A stretch of 64,000 bases of DNA from NCBI RefSeq assembly GCF_902728265.1, contig NZ_CACVBR010000021.1:1-64000 (forward strand), in the 5' to 3' direction. The notes beneath the pieces were generated by a model, which saw nothing but the letters and a program-made list of their open reading frames with translations, made no database searches and had not been told where the DNA came from. A program made the position numbers and the translations under genes. Each line of letters begins with the position of its first letter. Position 1 is the first letter of the stretch. The DNA is from Chryseobacterium potabilaquae (GTDB lineage Bacteria > Bacteroidota > Bacteroidia > Flavobacteriales > Weeksellaceae). Below, piece by piece: positions 35,447 to 44,726 of the stretch.

Positions 35447-36118
35447 ATGAGAATCTTATTTACCAAAAATATAGACAAGGCCATTATATCCAAAGAATTA
35501 GGAGAGAATATTTTGGTGGATTGTATTAAGGTAATCCAGATTAATCATCTTACAATACACCCTTTTGACCTAAAAAACTATTCTTTAATTTTCACAAGTG
35601 TAAGTGGTGTTGTTTCATTTTTTAAGAACCACTTTATTCCAAACGAAGATTTCACCGCAAAAAATTACAATAAAATTTATTGTGTGGGAGAAAAAACAAA
35701 ATATGAATTACGAAAACATGGTTTTGGGACATTCAAGATACTAAGAAATGCTGAAGCACTTTCAAGTTTCATTATAGAACATTGCCAACATGAAAGGTTT
35801 TTACATTTTTGTAGTAATTTAGCATTGAATATTCTTGATCAAAACCTTCCGTTGCAAAATATTGATTATAAAAAAATAGTAATTTATCATACGGAAGAAA
35901 TCAATCCTGTGATTAATGAAAAATATGATGCAGTTGTTTTTTTTAGTCCAAGTGGAGTTCGTAGCTTTGCAAAACACAATTCTTTTAATGATATAAAACT
36001 TTTTTCAATAGGAAAAACCACATCTAATGAGCTAGAAAATTATACTTCTCAAGAAATTTTCACTTCTCAGGAAAATAATTTATTTTCCGTATTGAATTTG
36101 ATAAAAAAAAGGATTTAA
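35447..36118 (+). CDS. hemD: Uroporphyrinogen-III synthase
   Basis: 223 aa. HemD sequences diverge strongly. The call rests on a two-lobed alpha/beta layout, the segments LIFTSVSGVVSFF, YCVGEKTKYEL, and VVFFSPSGVRSFAKH with FSIGKTTSNEL, and the position between hemC and hemE. It closes hydroxymethylbilane with inversion of ring D. It starts 30 bp after hemC. The N-terminus is a little shorter than in enterobacteria, as usual for this group. Confidence 0.88.
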   Translation: MRILFTKNIDKAIISKELGENILVDCIKVIQINHLTIHPFDLKNYSLIFTSVSGVVSFFKNHFIPNEDFTAKNYNKIYCVGEKTKYELRKHGFGTFKILRNAEALSSFIIEHCQHERFLHFCSNLALNILDQNLPLQNIDYKKIVIYHTEEINPVINEKYDAVVFFSPSGVRSFAKHNSFNDIKLFSIGKTTSNELENYTSQEIFTSQENNLFSVLNLIKKRI

Positions 36119-36175
36119 ACAAAGATTGATAAATTTAATTTGTCCTGAGGGGCAATGTGAGTCTAATAATACATT

Positions 36176-37207
36176 ATGATTAAAAACGACCTCTATTTAA
36201 AAGCACTTCGCGGAGAAACCGTGGAAAGACCTCCTGTTTGGATGATGAGACAAGCGGGAAGATATTTACCGGAATTCATCGCTCTTCGTGATCAATATGA
36301 TTTCTTCACAAGGTGTCAAACCCCTGAATTAGCAGCAGAAATTACCGTTCAACCTATCCGTAGATTTCCTTTAGATGCCGCTATTTTATTTTCTGATATT
36401 TTGGTAGTTCCCCAAGCAATGGGAATTGATTTCAAAATGAAAGAATCCGTTGGCCCATGGCTCGATAATCCTATTAGAACGGCTGAACAAGTTCAGAATA
36501 TCCAGGTTCCTGATGTCAATGAAACTCTAGGATATGTTTTCGATGCCATTGAACTCACTCTACAAAAACTAGACAATGCAATCCCTTTAATTGGATTCGC
36601 AGGTTCTCCATGGACCATTCTATGTTACTGTGTGGAAGGAAAAGGAAGTAAGTCCTTTGATATTGCTAAATCTTTTTGTTTTCAACAATCCGAAGCAGCT
36701 CATCAATTACTTCAAAAAATTACCGACACCACAATTGCGTACTTAAAAAGGAAAATAGAAAAAGGAGTTTCTGCGGTACAAATTTTCGACTCATGGGGAG
36801 GAATGCTATCACCTACTGATTATCAAGAGTTTTCTTGGAAGTATATTAAACAAATCGTTGATGCTTTGAGCTCTCACACCCACGTGGTAGTTTTCGGCAA
36901 AGGATGTTGGTTTGCCCTAGAAGAAATGATCACATCTAATGTTTCTGCTTTAGGAGTTGACTGGACTATCACTCCTGAGCTTGCTAGAACTTTCACCAAC
37001 CATACCATGACACTTCAAGGAAATTTCGATCCAGCAAGATTGCATTCATCCCCTGAAACGATAAAAAAAATGGTCAATGAGATGATTAACCGTTTTGGAA
37101 AAGATAGATATATAGCCAACTTAGGCCATGGGATTTTACCCAATATTCCTCTAGAAAACGCAGAAGCTTTCATCAAAGCAGTCGTTGACTGGAAACCGAA
37201 TATCTAA
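36176..37207 (+). CDS. hemE: Uroporphyrinogen decarboxylase
   Basis: 343 aa TIM-barrel enzyme that removes four carboxylates from uroporphyrinogen III to give coproporphyrinogen III. The two signatures are visible: [17 protein letters not shown] (18-34) and [20 protein letters not shown] (about 140-159). The catalytic Asp lies in LFSDILV, and the [10 protein letters not shown]-terminal block is present. It is the last gene of the hem operon, 57 bp after hemD, followed by a strong terminator at 37256-37293. Confidence 0.96.
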   Translation: MIKNDLYLKALRGETVERPPVWMMRQAGRYLPEFIALRDQYDFFTRCQTPELAAEITVQPIRRFPLDAAILFSDILVVPQAMGIDFKMKESVGPWLDNPIRTAEQVQNIQVPDVNETLGYVFDAIELTLQKLDNAIPLIGFAGSPWTILCYCVEGKGSKSFDIAKSFCFQQSEAAHQLLQKITDTTIAYLKRKIEKGVSAVQIFDSWGGMLSPTDYQEFSWKYIKQIVDALSSHTHVVVFGKGCWFALEEMITSNVSALGVDWTITPELARTFTNHTMTLQGNFDPARLHSSPETIKKMVNEMINRFGKDRYIANLGHGILPNIPLENAEAFIKAVVDWKPNI

Positions 37208-37255
37208 ATTCTTAGCATTCCATATTTATGTAATTAGTAGATATATTTTTCTATA

Positions 37256-37293
37256 AAATCCCTCTAAAAGTTGTACTCTTTTTAGAGGGATTT
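37256..37293 (+). terminator. Terminator of the hem operon
   Basis: A 14-bp perfect stem (aaatccctctaaaa with ttttagagggattt) is followed by a T-run, 48 bp after hemE. Confidence 0.92.
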
Positions 37294-37491
37294 TTTCATT
37301 TACCCCTCTGAGCCATGCCGATCCATTTTAAGAAATAAAAAAAATTAAAAAAAAACTCATATTAACTTATATTCAATAAATTTCGAACTGAAGCAAGTTA
37401 TCACATTTATTTTGGACAGGCAGAGATTTAAAATACTACAAATCAAATAGTTAAAACAAAGCACATATATCCAAATTAGAGAATTATCTTT

Positions 37492-37499
37492 TATATTTG
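37492..37499 (+). promoter_or_regulatory. -7 box of the M43 protease gene
   Basis: TATATTTG, exact TAnnTTTG match, 57 bp upstream of the ATG. Confidence 0.45.
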
Positions 37500-37556
37500 T
37501 CAGATATTTAAGGGCCTTTTCTTATAAATTTAATAAACACATTAAATAAATTCCTG

Positions 37557-38936
37557 ATGAAAAAAATTATTATTTCTTTAGCAATCACATTTTGTGCAGG
37601 ACAAATTTTTGGACAAAATGTAGAAGTATTGTTTGATAAAAAAATTTCGGATTATAAGCAAAATCCTAATACCCATCTTATAAGATGTGCGACCGATGAA
37701 TATAATAATAAACTGGTCAGAAAATACAAATTAGAAAGTAAAGAAGAGTTTGAGAAATGGTTGGCACCCAAGGCCTCTCAAATTAAAAAATCTCTCGCCA
37801 AGAATACCTCAAAAGTTGTAGTAAGGATTCCTGTTGTGGTACACGTAATACACTCTGGTGAAACCATATCAAATAACGACAGAAATATTACTGATACACG
37901 AGTATTATCTCAAATAACAGTATTGAATCAGGACTTCAGAAGAATGATTGGAACTCCTGGATATAATACAAATCCAGTGGGAGCAGATATAGAAGTAGAA
38001 TTTTGTTTAGCTACAATTGATCCTTTAGGTAATCCTTCAACTGGAATTGACCGGGTTAATTTAGGAAATAGAGTATGGAACGAATCAAATGTTCAAACCA
38101 TTTTGAAACCTTCTACGATTTGGGATCCAACAAAATATTTTAATATATGGGTATGCCAGTTTGGCGGAGATCTTAGTGGCGTACTTGGTTATGCTCAATT
38201 CCCTCTAAGCTCAGGTTTGCCAGGGTTAGATGATCCTGAAATAACAGCTAATACAGATGGTGTAATTATAGATTGGAAATCATTTGGCTCTAATGATTTT
38301 GCAGGGGCTGATGGTTTATACACTCCTAACATAAATAAGGGAAGAACTACAACTCATGAAATAGGTCATGCTTTTGGTTTAAGACATATTTGGGGAGATA
38401 ATAATGACTGTACCGTTGATGCAATAGATAGCTTTAATGATTATTGTTTAGATACACCCGCACAGAGCATAGAACATTATGATTGTAATTCAGTATATGA
38501 TTCATGTCCAAACAATCCAGGGAATGATATGACAGAAAATTATATGGATTACTCTAATGATACTTGTATGAATATTTTTACCCAAGATCAGAAAATACGA
38601 ATTTTAACCGTATTACAAAACTCACCTAGAAGAGCATCATTGATTACATCCACAGTATGCGACTCTCAACTTTCTGTTAATGAAAGTGGTTTATCAAAAG
38701 ATGAAATTAATATTTACCCTAACCCTGTAAAAGATTATTTGAATATTTATTCGAAAAAAGGCCTTAAAATAGTTAGATATTCCATTTTTAATGCTATCGG
38801 TCAAGAAGTTTTAAAAAAAGAGGTCACATCAGGAGTTGATCTTAAAATAAAGAAAGAAAAATTAGGTACAGGGCTATTTATAATAACTGTTTATACCGAG
38901 AACAACTATAAAACCTTTAAATTTCTAGTAGAATAA
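37557..38936 (+). CDS. Secreted M43 (pappalysin-like) metalloprotease with T9SS domain
   Basis: 459 aa with a signal peptide (ISLAITFCAGQIFGQ). The metzincin zinc site is complete: His267, Glu268, His271 and His277 in HEIGHAFGLRH, with a Met-turn near NYMDYSNDTCM (328-338). Several Cys suggest disulfides typical of M43B pappalysins. The last ~75 residues (from INIYPNPVKDYLNI to the FKFLVE end) form a type A T9SS sorting domain, so it is secreted across the outer membrane by the gliding-associated type IX system. The substrate is unknown. Confidence 0.93.
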   Translation: MKKIIISLAITFCAGQIFGQNVEVLFDKKISDYKQNPNTHLIRCATDEYNNKLVRKYKLESKEEFEKWLAPKASQIKKSLAKNTSKVVVRIPVVVHVIHSGETISNNDRNITDTRVLSQITVLNQDFRRMIGTPGYNTNPVGADIEVEFCLATIDPLGNPSTGIDRVNLGNRVWNESNVQTILKPSTIWDPTKYFNIWVCQFGGDLSGVLGYAQFPLSSGLPGLDDPEITANTDGVIIDWKSFGSNDFAGADGLYTPNINKGRTTTHEIGHAFGLRHIWGDNNDCTVDAIDSFNDYCLDTPAQSIEHYDCNSVYDSCPNNPGNDMTENYMDYSNDTCMNIFTQDQKIRILTVLQNSPRRASLITSTVCDSQLSVNESGLSKDEINIYPNPVKDYLNIYSKKGLKIVRYSIFNAIGQEVLKKEVTSGVDLKIKKEKLGTGLFIITVYTENNYKTFKFLVE

Positions 38937-39066
38937 CAATTTAAAATGACACACGCTCCGATACAATTTATAAGTTAAAAACCCTGACTAAACTATCTAA
39001 TAACATTATAAAAATATAAGTGGTTACAATTCGGGAGAAAAATAATTGGATATTTCTCCCTTTTAT

Positions 39067-39074
39067 TATTTTTG
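39067..39074 (+). promoter_or_regulatory. -7 box of the ATP-grasp-like gene
   Basis: TATTTTTG fits TAnnTTTG, 52 bp upstream of the ATG at 39127. Confidence 0.4.
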
Positions 39075-39126
39075 ACCAAAAAAGATTATTTACACCCAAT
39101 TAAGACCGTTTAACTATTAAAAAAAT

Positions 39127-39933
39127 ATGAAGAAATTATTATTTGTTACCGATTTTTACTGTGAGGTAAAAGGAAGAAATTATTATGAAGAAGATTTATA
39201 TCTTACCAGCAAACTTATGGAAGATTATAATTTAATAACAGCACATCCAAAGCAGGCAATTGCTTTTATTGAAGATGTAGATTTTGTTGTTTTAAGAAAT
39301 ACAGGTCCTGTGAAAAATTATCAAGAAAGCTATGACGATTTTGTAAAAGCTGTACAGGAAAAAAATATTAAAACATTCAATTCTTTTGATGGGAAAGCCG
39401 ATATGAAAGGGAAAGACTATATGTTACAATTGATGAATCAAGATTATCCTATTATTCCTACAATAGATCATTTTTCTGAAATCGAAAAACTGGGTACCTC
39501 ACAAAAATATCTAGTAAAATTAAAAGATGGTGCTGACTCTATAGGAATTGAAATAATGTCCAAAAATGAAATTTTGCAAAAAAAGATTTCGGATAAACTC
39601 ATTCAGCCTTTTCTAGATTTTGAATATGAAGTCTCCTTTTACTATATAGATGATGAGTTTCAATATGCTCTGTATGCTCCTGATAAAAATAAAAGATGGG
39701 CTTTGGAAGTTTATCATGCAAATAATGAAGATTTAGTATTTGCAAAATCTTTTATTGATTGGAATAACATGACAAGAGGAATAACACGTGTTGATGCATG
39801 TAGGCTAAAAGATGGCTCTTTACTATTAGTAGAATTGGAAGATCTAAATCCATATTTGTCTTTGGATCTATTAGATGAAATGATGATTGAAAAATTTGTA
39901 AAAAATCTAAAAATCGCATTAAAGAAAATTTAA
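39127..39933 (+). CDS. ATP-grasp-like protein of unknown substrate
   Basis: 268 aa, cytoplasmic. The layout resembles an ATP-grasp ligase: an N-terminal Rossmann-like part (1-90), a lysine in YLVKLKDGADSIGIE that may contact ATP, LIQPFLDFEYEVSFYYID in the position of the adenine-binding strand, and a C-terminal VELEDLNPYLSLDLL whose Glu/Asn would bind Mg. It is shorter than typical carboxylate-amine ligases. No partner gene is adjacent, so the product is unknown. The assignment rests on motif order only. Confidence 0.6.
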   Translation: MKKLLFVTDFYCEVKGRNYYEEDLYLTSKLMEDYNLITAHPKQAIAFIEDVDFVVLRNTGPVKNYQESYDDFVKAVQEKNIKTFNSFDGKADMKGKDYMLQLMNQDYPIIPTIDHFSEIEKLGTSQKYLVKLKDGADSIGIEIMSKNEILQKKISDKLIQPFLDFEYEVSFYYIDDEFQYALYAPDKNKRWALEVYHANNEDLVFAKSFIDWNNMTRGITRVDACRLKDGSLLLVELEDLNPYLSLDLLDEMMIEKFVKNLKIALKKI

Positions 39934-39960
39934 ATAGCCAGAGCTTCGCTTCAGCGAAAT

Positions 39961-40005
39961 AAAAAACCGTCATTCCCTTTTTTATAAATTTAATGACGGT
40001 TTTTT
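39961..40005. terminator. Bidirectional terminator between ATP-grasp-like gene and sufS
   Basis: A 14-bp perfect stem (aaaaaaccgtcatt with aatgacggtttttt) has T-runs on both strands and separates two convergent genes. Confidence 0.88.
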
Positions 40006-40056
40006 AGGAAAAAGCAGATATTTCACCACCGGTTTAAATTGAAAAGTCAGCTAAAA

Positions 40057-41277
40057 TTAACTTAACATTCGCTGTGCTTTTTTAACACCCTCTACAAGTA
40101 GGTCAATCTCACCCAAAGTGTTATAGACCGCAAAACTTGCCCTAACAGTACCTGCTATATTAAAATAATCCATAATAGGTTGTGTACAATGATGCCCTGT
40201 CCTTACTGCAATACCCAGTTTATCAAGAATCATTCCTACATCAGAAGAAATTCCCACACCTTCTAAATTAAAAGAAACAACACCTGTTCTCTTAGTTTTT
40301 TTCCCATAAATTTTAATATTCTCGATCTCTAATAGCTCCTTTTGAGCATATTCCAATAAATTATTTTCGTGAATTTGAATATTTTCCTGTCCTACTTTAC
40401 AAATAAAATCCACAGCGGCTCCTAAAGCTATATTCCCTCCTACATTGGGTGTTCCTGCTTCATATTTAAAAGGCAATCCTGCATAAGTTGTACCATCAAA
40501 AGAACAGGTGGATATCATCTCCCCTCCCCCATGAAATGGTGGCAAATCTTCAAGAATTTCTTGCTTTCCATATAAAATTCCCGTCCCCATAGGAGCATAC
40601 ATTTTATGACCAGAAAAAACAAAAAAATCACAATCCAGCTTCTGTACATCAATAGTAAAATGTGGAGCTGATTGAGCTCCATCAATTACAATATATGCGT
40701 TGGTATTCTTCCTTGTTTTTGCAATGATTTCTTCAATAGGATTAATTATTCCTAAGGCATTTGACACCTGATTTACCGAAACAATTTTAGTTTTTTCATT
40801 TAAAAATGAATCTAAATAATCCAATTGAAGAACACCGTTCTCATCTATTGGAATAACTCTGAGCTTAGCACCTGTTCTTTCACATAGCAATTGCCATGGA
40901 ACAATATTTGAATGATGCTCCAAGTAAGAAATAATAATTTCATCGTCTTTTTTAAGTTTCTGTGTGAGAATATAAGCAATAAGATTCAGTCCTTCCGTTG
41001 TTCCTTTTGTAAAAATAACTTCAAAATCATATTTTGCATTAATAAACTGTTGAATCTTTCTTCTTGAAATCTCCATTTCTTCAGTAGCTAGCTGACTCAA
41101 TGTATGAATTCCTCGGTGTACATTTGCATTAAGCTCTGTATAATATTTGTGACATACTTCTAACACCGAATTGGGCTTTTGAGATGTCGCTGCATTATCT
41201 AAGTAAACCAATTGTTTACTATTTACTTGTTGATCTAATATAGAAAACTGGCTTCTTATTTCCTGAATATCAAACAT
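40057..41277 (-). CDS. sufS: Cysteine desulfurase SufS
   Basis: 406 aa PLP enzyme of the SufS (group II) class that takes sulfur from cysteine for Fe-S cluster assembly. The PLP lysine is Lys225 in FSGHKMYAPMG and the persulfide Cys364 lies in RTGHHCTQP. YLDNAATSQKP opens the fold. The other suf genes are not in the window. Selenocysteine lyase activity is possible in this family. A TAAATTTG box lies at 41320-41327. Confidence 0.93.
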   Translation of the reverse strand: MFDIQEIRSQFSILDQQVNSKQLVYLDNAATSQKPNSVLEVCHKYYTELNANVHRGIHTLSQLATEEMEISRRKIQQFINAKYDFEVIFTKGTTEGLNLIAYILTQKLKKDDEIIISYLEHHSNIVPWQLLCERTGAKLRVIPIDENGVLQLDYLDSFLNEKTKIVSVNQVSNALGIINPIEEIIAKTRKNTNAYIVIDGAQSAPHFTIDVQKLDCDFFVFSGHKMYAPMGTGILYGKQEILEDLPPFHGGGEMISTCSFDGTTYAGLPFKYEAGTPNVGGNIALGAAVDFICKVGQENIQIHENNLLEYAQKELLEIENIKIYGKKTKRTGVVSFNLEGVGISSDVGMILDKLGIAVRTGHHCTQPIMDYFNIAGTVRASFAVYNTLGEIDLLVEGVKKAQRMLS

Positions 41278-41319
41278 TTATTAATTTTTTAAATTATACC
41301 GTTCTTATTTAGAACACTT

Positions 41320-41327
41320 CAAATTTA
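41320..41327 (-). promoter_or_regulatory. -7 box of sufS
   Basis: TAAATTTG on the minus strand, exact match, 42 bp upstream of the ATG at 41277. Confidence 0.45.
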
Positions 41328-41425
41328 CGGCTTTTTTTTCAAAGGGCTAACGGGTCCTTAGCCTCTACTCATAAAAGTTTTCAATAATAGAAATTTGAAA
41401 TTATTAATCTATTAGTATATAAAAA

Positions 41426-41449
41426 AACCTGCCAAAATTGACAGGTTTA
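41426..41449 (-). terminator. Terminator of prs-rplY
   Basis: On the minus strand a 9-bp stem (AAACCTGTC with GGCAGGTTT, one G-T pair) leads into a T-run just after the rplY stop at 41471. Confidence 0.8.
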
Positions 41450-41470
41450 TATTGCTTACATAAGTAATTC

Positions 41471-42106
41471 TTATTCTGCTGCAGTTTCTTCTGCTACCGG
41501 AGCAGCTCCTTCAACTTCTTCTTCATCCTCATCATCCATTGCTGCTGCACCTGCCTTCATAGCATTTCTAGACATCTTAACTGCTACAACAACAGCATTG
41601 TCTGGATGCATAAAAGTATACGAATCATTCTTGATACCTCCAATATAAAGCTTGTTACCAATTCTTAATGGAGTAACATCTACAACGATCTCATCTGGTA
41701 AGTTAGCAGGAATAGCTTTCACTTTCAGTTTTCTAAAAGACTGACGTAAAACACCCCCAGCAACAACACCTTTCGCACGGCCAATGATTTTTACAGGAAC
41801 TTCCATAATTACTGGCTTATTATCAGCTAATTGATAAAAGTCAGCATGAAGGATTTTATCTGTAATTGGGTGAAACTGAATATCCTGAAGAACAGCTGGA
41901 ATTGTTTGACCATCAACCTCAATAGATACCGTGTGTGCTTCAGGAGTATATACTAAACCTTTGAACGCTTTCTCTGCTGCAGAGAAATTCAATGGCTCAC
42001 CACCTCCGTAAACAACACAAGGAACTAATTCAGCATCACGTAAAGCTTTTGTAGACTTTTTGCCCACGCTTTCTCTTTTTGTACCTTGAATTGTAATAGA
42101 TTTCAT
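41471..42106 (-). CDS. rplY: 50S ribosomal protein L25 (general stress protein Ctc type)
   Basis: 211 aa, the long L25/Ctc form that binds 5S rRNA. The N-terminal L25 domain (1-95: [20 protein letters not shown]) is followed by a TL5 beta-domain (about 98-185). A Glu/Ala-rich acidic tail ([21 protein letters not shown]) closes the protein. It lies 54 bp downstream of prs on the same strand, a common pairing, and a terminator follows. Confidence 0.95.
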   Translation of the reverse strand: MKSITIQGTKRESVGKKSTKALRDAELVPCVVYGGGEPLNFSAAEKAFKGLVYTPEAHTVSIEVDGQTIPAVLQDIQFHPITDKILHADFYQLADNKPVIMEVPVKIIGRAKGVVAGGVLRQSFRKLKVKAIPANLPDEIVVDVTPLRIGNKLYIGGIKNDSYTFMHPDNAVVVAVKMSRNAMKAGAAAMDDEDEEEVEGAAPVAEETAAE

Positions 42107-42160
42107 TTATAAAAATTTAAAAAATTGTTTCAAATTAAATTACAAATATCTGAAAATGAA

Positions 42161-43099
42161 TTAAATAATAAATTTATTACTAATTGATCTATGCTCATGA
42201 ACCATTTTCATTACATCTGCAAATAATGGGGCGCAAGATAGCACTTTTATTTTAGATGACAAATTATTTTTAACAGGAATTGAGTCAGTTACGATAACTT
42301 CTAGCAATTTTGAATTATCAATATTTTCATAAGCCTTTCCTGAAAGTACTCCATGTGTTGCCATTGCCCTTACTGTTTTAGCTCCTTTCTCCATCAAAAT
42401 ATCAGCAGCCTTACAAAGGGTACCTGCCGTATCAATCATATCATCAATAAGAATAACATTTTTACCTTCTACATCTCCAATAAGAAACATCTCTTCCACT
42501 ACATTCGCTTTTTTCCTTTCTTTATAGGCAATTACAACCTCCGCTCCAAGATGCCCTGCATAATTTTTTGCTCTTTTAGCTCCCCCCATATCTGGAGATG
42601 CAATAGTAAGGTTATCTAAATTAAGATCTCTTATATAATCTACAAAAATTGTTGAAGCATACAAATGATCAACAGGGATTTCAAAAAATCCTTGGATTTG
42701 GTCTGCATGCAAATCCATAGTCATTACTCTTGTTGCTCCTGCCGCTGTCAAAAGATTTGCTACTAGTTTTGCACCGATAGGAGCCCTAGGCTTATCTTTT
42801 CGATCCTGCCTTGCAAGACCGAAGTAAGGAATCACGACTGTAATACTTTTCGCAGAAGCCCTTTTCGCTGCATCAATCATTAAAAGAAGTTCTAATAAAT
42901 TGTCTGCTGGTGGGAATGTAGATCCAATTAAGAAAACTCTTCCTCCCCTTACAGATTCATCCAAGACAGGCTCAAATTCACCATCACTGAACTCCTGAAA
43001 GTTGATTTTTCCTAATTCTCGCCCGTAGTGATGGGCAATTTTTTCTGCCAAGTCCTTACTCGTCCTTGTACAAAATAGATAACTTAACTGATCGGCCAT
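42161..43099 (-). CDS. prs: Ribose-phosphate pyrophosphokinase
   Basis: 312 aa class I PRPP synthase making PRPP from ribose-5-phosphate and ATP for nucleotide, His and Trp synthesis. Family marks are FSDGEFEPVLDESVRGGRVFL (N-terminal flap region), YFGLARQDRKDKPRAPIGAKL (ATP site), and the PRPP loop VILIDDMIDTAGTL (about 211-224). It is transcribed from a TAAATTTG box at 43120-43127 and probably reads through into rplY. Confidence 0.96.
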   Translation of the reverse strand: MADQLSYLFCTRTSKDLAEKIAHHYGRELGKINFQEFSDGEFEPVLDESVRGGRVFLIGSTFPPADNLLELLLMIDAAKRASAKSITVVIPYFGLARQDRKDKPRAPIGAKLVANLLTAAGATRVMTMDLHADQIQGFFEIPVDHLYASTIFVDYIRDLNLDNLTIASPDMGGAKRAKNYAGHLGAEVVIAYKERKKANVVEEMFLIGDVEGKNVILIDDMIDTAGTLCKAADILMEKGAKTVRAMATHGVLSGKAYENIDNSKLLEVIVTDSIPVKNNLSSKIKVLSCAPLFADVMKMVHEHRSISNKFII

Positions 43100-43119
43100 T
43101 TTTACTTTTTAAGATTTTG

Positions 43120-43127
43120 CAAATTTA
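43120..43127 (-). promoter_or_regulatory. -7 box of prs
   Basis: TAAATTTG on the minus strand, exact match, 20 bp upstream of the ATG at 43099. It directly follows the terminator of the upstream SGNH gene. Confidence 0.5.
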
Positions 43128-43131
43128 AAAA

Positions 43132-43160
43132 AAAACCACAAGAATTACTCTTGTGGTTTC
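43132..43160 (-). terminator. Terminator of the FadL-SGNH operon
   Basis: A perfect stem (aaaccacaag with cttgtggttt) with a short loop is followed by a long T-run on the minus strand. That T-run leads straight into the prs -7 box. Confidence 0.88.
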
Positions 43161-43183
43161 TAAGTTTTTATTTTAATCAATTA

Positions 43184-44716
43184 TTATGGAAATTTAACCC
43201 CTGAATAATTGTTTGCATTTACTTGTGGTAATGTAGATTTGTATTTACGATTAATTGCTTTAATAAACTCATTCGCAACAACTGCATATCCTCTACCTGT
43301 AAGATGAACTCCATCTAAAGAGAAAGTTCCACCCGTTACAAATTTCGCGGTATATTTTACTCCATCAAATGAAATTCCTGACTGACCATTCAGTTCCGTC
43401 ATTTTTGCATTCGCATCCACAAAAGCCAAACCATAAGAATCGGCCAAACCTTTAATAGAAACATTATAGGCATCAATTGCCGTTTTCACATTAGCAGCTT
43501 CCGTTTTAGATAATACGTGTTGGTTTTCTAATGGATAAGAAATCCCATATACGTTAACAGGAGAAGGAGCACCAGTTACCGTCGTTCCAATGACAGCCCT
43601 TGAAGTAAGAAGGATATAATCTTCCATTGTTGTTTGTCTTGCCTGTCCAAAAATTTGTCCGAAAGCAGTTGCTGTAGGAAGCCCCAATGAAGGAGTCAAT
43701 GCTGCAGTAAGTTGTGCAGATAAATTTGGCAAAGAAGTATCTTTTATAAGAACAGGATTTGAAGACGTAGAAGAAAGCAAATTAATTCTATCACCCGCTC
43801 CAAAAGCCGTTAAAGCTTGTTTTAGAGGTCCATACAACTGAGTGTTCAGAGCCGTAAGATTTGTACCCAAAGCTGCCGGAGTTAATGGGTTATAAGGAAC
43901 CGTTGTAAAGAAAGGAATTGACGTTACATAAGGAATATTTGCAATAACTCCTTTTGTAGTACCTCCCGCCTTTAACTTATCAAGACCTGCTTTAATAGAA
44001 GCAGCAACTACATTTGGATCCGAAATATCATTAGAACCATAAGTAGCAGGATTCATGTTACCCGTTTGGTTCACACCTACTCCTCCACTCGTAGCATAAC
44101 CTAAAACATCATTATTCCCTATCCAATAAGAAAAGAATGTAGGATGCTTCGCTACTGCATCATCAATAACCGATGAAGTAGCACTTGAGGCAAATCTTAC
44201 ATAATATGGATTTGCAGTTCCTGTCAGAATTCCACCAGGGTTTCCATAATTTGGAGCTACTAAATGATATGATTTTGCTCCTGGAACACCAAAGTTATTG
44301 AGTGGTCCGGTAACTTTATTCATAACATCAGTAGTCGGAGTTGCACTTACAGTCGTAATATCTGGAGAACCATTTGTAAATGATTTAATGTAAAGTTTAG
44401 TCGGTTGAATAACCATTCCTAATAGGACTAAACCTCCGTTATTATCTGCCATCAAAGGCTGTACAAAGTTTCCTCCACCCGCAAGTTTCATTTGCCCTGC
44501 AATAATATTTGGATAAGATTCATTTTGTCCATCCATATATAGAGCATTATCTCTATACCCTGATGTTAATGAATTACCTAAAGAAACATAATTAGAAAAA
44601 TCAGCTTCTCCCTTTGTTACCGGAATATCTTTAACATCCTGATCAAAGTCTGTTTCACAGCTTGTTGTAAAAAGAAATGCAGAAATAGCTAATGTCGATA
44701 TTATTATTTTTTTCAT
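43184..44716 (-). CDS. SGNH/GDSL-hydrolase lipoprotein
   Basis: 510 aa with lipobox Cys20 (LFTTSCE), so a surface or periplasmic lipoprotein. The SGNH blocks are visible: block I SLGNSLTSGY with the likely nucleophile Ser49, block III in YWIGNNDVL, and block V DGVHLTGRGYAV with the Asp and His. The chain is long for the family because of extended loops rich in Ala, Gly and Thr. It follows the FadL-type porin by 10 bp, so the two are in one operon. A role in processing lipids or esters that the porin carries is inferred. Confidence 0.9.
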   Translation of the reverse strand: MKKIIISTLAISAFLFTTSCETDFDQDVKDIPVTKGEADFSNYVSLGNSLTSGYRDNALYMDGQNESYPNIIAGQMKLAGGGNFVQPLMADNNGGLVLLGMVIQPTKLYIKSFTNGSPDITTVSATPTTDVMNKVTGPLNNFGVPGAKSYHLVAPNYGNPGGILTGTANPYYVRFASSATSSVIDDAVAKHPTFFSYWIGNNDVLGYATSGGVGVNQTGNMNPATYGSNDISDPNVVAASIKAGLDKLKAGGTTKGVIANIPYVTSIPFFTTVPYNPLTPAALGTNLTALNTQLYGPLKQALTAFGAGDRINLLSSTSSNPVLIKDTSLPNLSAQLTAALTPSLGLPTATAFGQIFGQARQTTMEDYILLTSRAVIGTTVTGAPSPVNVYGISYPLENQHVLSKTEAANVKTAIDAYNVSIKGLADSYGLAFVDANAKMTELNGQSGISFDGVKYTAKFVTGGTFSLDGVHLTGRGYAVVANEFIKAINRKYKSTLPQVNANNYSGVKFP

Positions 44717-44726
44717 AGTCTGTCAA

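Larger units (their letters stand above)
37208..37556. other. Intergenic region after hemE
   Basis: About 350 bp. It holds the hemE terminator (37256-37293) and the -7 box of the M43 protease gene (37492-37499). Otherwise AT-rich, with no gene. Confidence 0.5.
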
